Shown here: one piece after another, positions 6,734 to 7,606 of the stretch | Position numbering within the stretch: position 1 is the first letter of the stretch | Layout of the letters: every line of letters starts with the position of its first letter | Assembly: GCA_029777755.1 (NCBI GenBank) | Contig: JAKORQ010000157.1 | Coordinates: 1 to 7,606 of the forward strand | From: Planctomycetota bacterium | GTDB taxonomy: Bacteria > Planctomycetota > Phycisphaerae > Tepidisphaerales > Tepidisphaeraceae | DNA length: 7,606 bases | Direction of reading: 5' to 3' | The notes under the pieces: generated by a model | The model's database searches: none | The model's input: the letters and a program-made list of their open reading frames with translations, nothing else | Told to the model about the DNA's origin: nothing | Program-made: the position numbers and the translations under genes

Positions 6734-7606
6734 ATGCCACTGATGACAACTAAGCCGATGTTCGATCTGGCTTATACCGGCGGTTTTGCCGTCGGCGCCT
6801 TCAACGTCAACAACATGGAGATCACGCAGGGCATCATCGAGGCCTGCGCCCAGGAGAAAGCTCCCCTGATCCTCCAGATCTCCAAGGGTGCGCGCAAGTA
6901 CGCCAACATGCGCTACCTGAAGAAGATCATCGACGCGGCCGTTGAAGAGCATCCCGAGCTGCCCATCGCCATCCACCTGGACCATGGTGACACGGTCGAC
7001 CTGGTGAAGGCCTGCGTGGCCGACGGTTTCACCTCGGTCATGATCGACGGCTCGCACCATCCCTATGAGGAGAACGTGGCCCTGACCAAGGCTGCCGTTG
7101 AGGCTGCCCATGCCGCCGGCGTGGTGGTCGAGGCTGAGCTCGGCCAGCTCGGTGGTATCGAGGAGGACGTCGTTGGCCTGGACGCCGAGGAATATGCCAA
7201 GAACATGGAGAAGTTCCTCACCGATCCCGACCAGGCCGCCGATTTCTGGAAGCGCACCGGCATCGACTCGCTGGCGGTCGCCATCGGCACCAGCCACGGC
7301 GCCTACAAGTTCAAGCACGAGTGCAAGCTCGCCTTCGATCGCGTCGAGCAGATCATGAAGACCTGCCCCGGCCTGCCGCTGGTCATGCACGGCAGTTCCT
7401 CGGTCCCGAAGGAGTATGTGGACCTGATCAACAAGTACGGCGGCAACATGCCCAACGCCATGGGCGTGCCGGAAGAGCAGCTCCACATGGCTGCCACCAA
7501 GTACGGCGTGTGCAAGGTGAACATCGACTCCGACCTGCGCCTGGCCCTGACGGCCAAGATCCGCGAGGTCTTCGCCACCAAGCCCGGCGAGTTCGATCCC
7601 CGTAAC
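6734..7606 (+). CDS. fba: Class II fructose-bisphosphate aldolase, C-terminus cut by window edge
   Basis: The frame from ATG 6734 stays open for 291 codons to the window edge and ends in PGEFDPRN, a stretch near the C-terminus of this family (usually about 300-350 residues), so only the last few tens of residues are missing. The enzyme reversibly splits fructose 1,6-bisphosphate into dihydroxyacetone phosphate and glyceraldehyde 3-phosphate in the cytoplasm (glycolysis and gluconeogenesis). Seen: GGFAVGAFNVNNMEI at the N-terminus and HLDHGD at 81-86, with Asp83 as catalytic acid/base and His84 as zinc ligand. EAELG at 133-137 is followed by the GGIEED loop. GTSHGAYK has His188 and MHGSSS has His219, both expected zinc ligands. 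NIDSD at 263-267 binds substrate phosphate in the family. The pattern fits the class IIB 'Calvin cycle subtype' lineage better than tagatose-bisphosphate aldolases. All visible active-site residues are intact. It follows the GH9 gene by 151 bp and is likely a housekeeping gene with its own promoter. Confidence 0.97.
   Translation, partial: MPLMTTKPMFDLAYTGGFAVGAFNVNNMEITQGIIEACAQEKAPLILQISKGARKYANMRYLKKIIDAAVEEHPELPIAIHLDHGDTVDLVKACVADGFTSVMIDGSHHPYEENVALTKAAVEAAHAAGVVVEAELGQLGGIEEDVVGLDAEEYAKNMEKFLTDPDQAADFWKRTGIDSLAVAIGTSHGAYKFKHECKLAFDRVEQIMKTCPGLPLVMHGSSSVPKEYVDLINKYGGNMPNAMGVPEEQLHMAATKYGVCKVNIDSDLRLALTAKIREVFATKPGEFDPRN

Noticed and set aside
6647..7486. 279-codon minus-strand frame opposite the aldolase
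   Set aside because: Antisense shadow of a highly conserved aldolase with all active-site residues intact.
1..7606. CRISPR array, tRNA/rRNA genes, insertion sequence or attachment sites
   Set aside because: No regularly spaced repeats, no tRNA-like cloverleaf or rRNA sequence, no transposase or integrase frame and no terminal inverted repeats were seen on either strand.

Overview
This GC-rich bacterial window looks like part of a carbohydrate-degradation locus beside a central-metabolism gene. Its genes are tightly packed, and the protein styles (an uncharacterised GH-A/GH42-like hydrolase, a divergent GH94 member, a GH9 enzyme with long N-terminal beta domains) recall polysaccharide-degrading PVC-group or related uncultured lineages such as Lentisphaerae or Planctomycetes. 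That placement is an impression from family resemblance. Nothing in the window fixes the taxon.

Layout. Bases 1-1562 (minus) hold the N-terminal two thirds of a GH94-type beta-glycoside phosphorylase that runs off the left edge. Bases 1581-3776 (minus) hold a complete 731-residue GH-A clan, GH42-like hydrolase, 18 bp upstream of the phosphorylase and almost certainly in one operon with it. Bases 3777-3984 form a divergent control region. Bases 3985-6582 (plus) hold a secreted 865-residue GH9 glycoside hydrolase. Bases 6583-6733 are a short gap with a candidate promoter and a palindrome. Bases 6734-7606 (plus) hold most of a class II fructose-bisphosphate aldolase that runs off the right edge. 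Both edge genes are open to the window boundary.

How it may work together (inference). The GH9 enzyme has an export signal and would cut a beta-glucan-type polymer outside the cytoplasm. The GH42-like hydrolase and the GH94 phosphorylase have no signal peptide and would finish imported oligosaccharides inside the cell, by hydrolysis and by phosphorolysis to a sugar 1-phosphate. The aldolase is a glycolysis/gluconeogenesis gene that probably has its own promoter and may be only a neighbour. No transporter, regulator, RNA gene, mobile element or CRISPR array is visible.

The most interesting points are a DWCD active-site variant in the GH94 protein, the uncertain family of the GH42-like protein with its GPCGEW acid/base motif, and a degenerate tandem domain repeat at the N-terminus of the GH9 enzyme.
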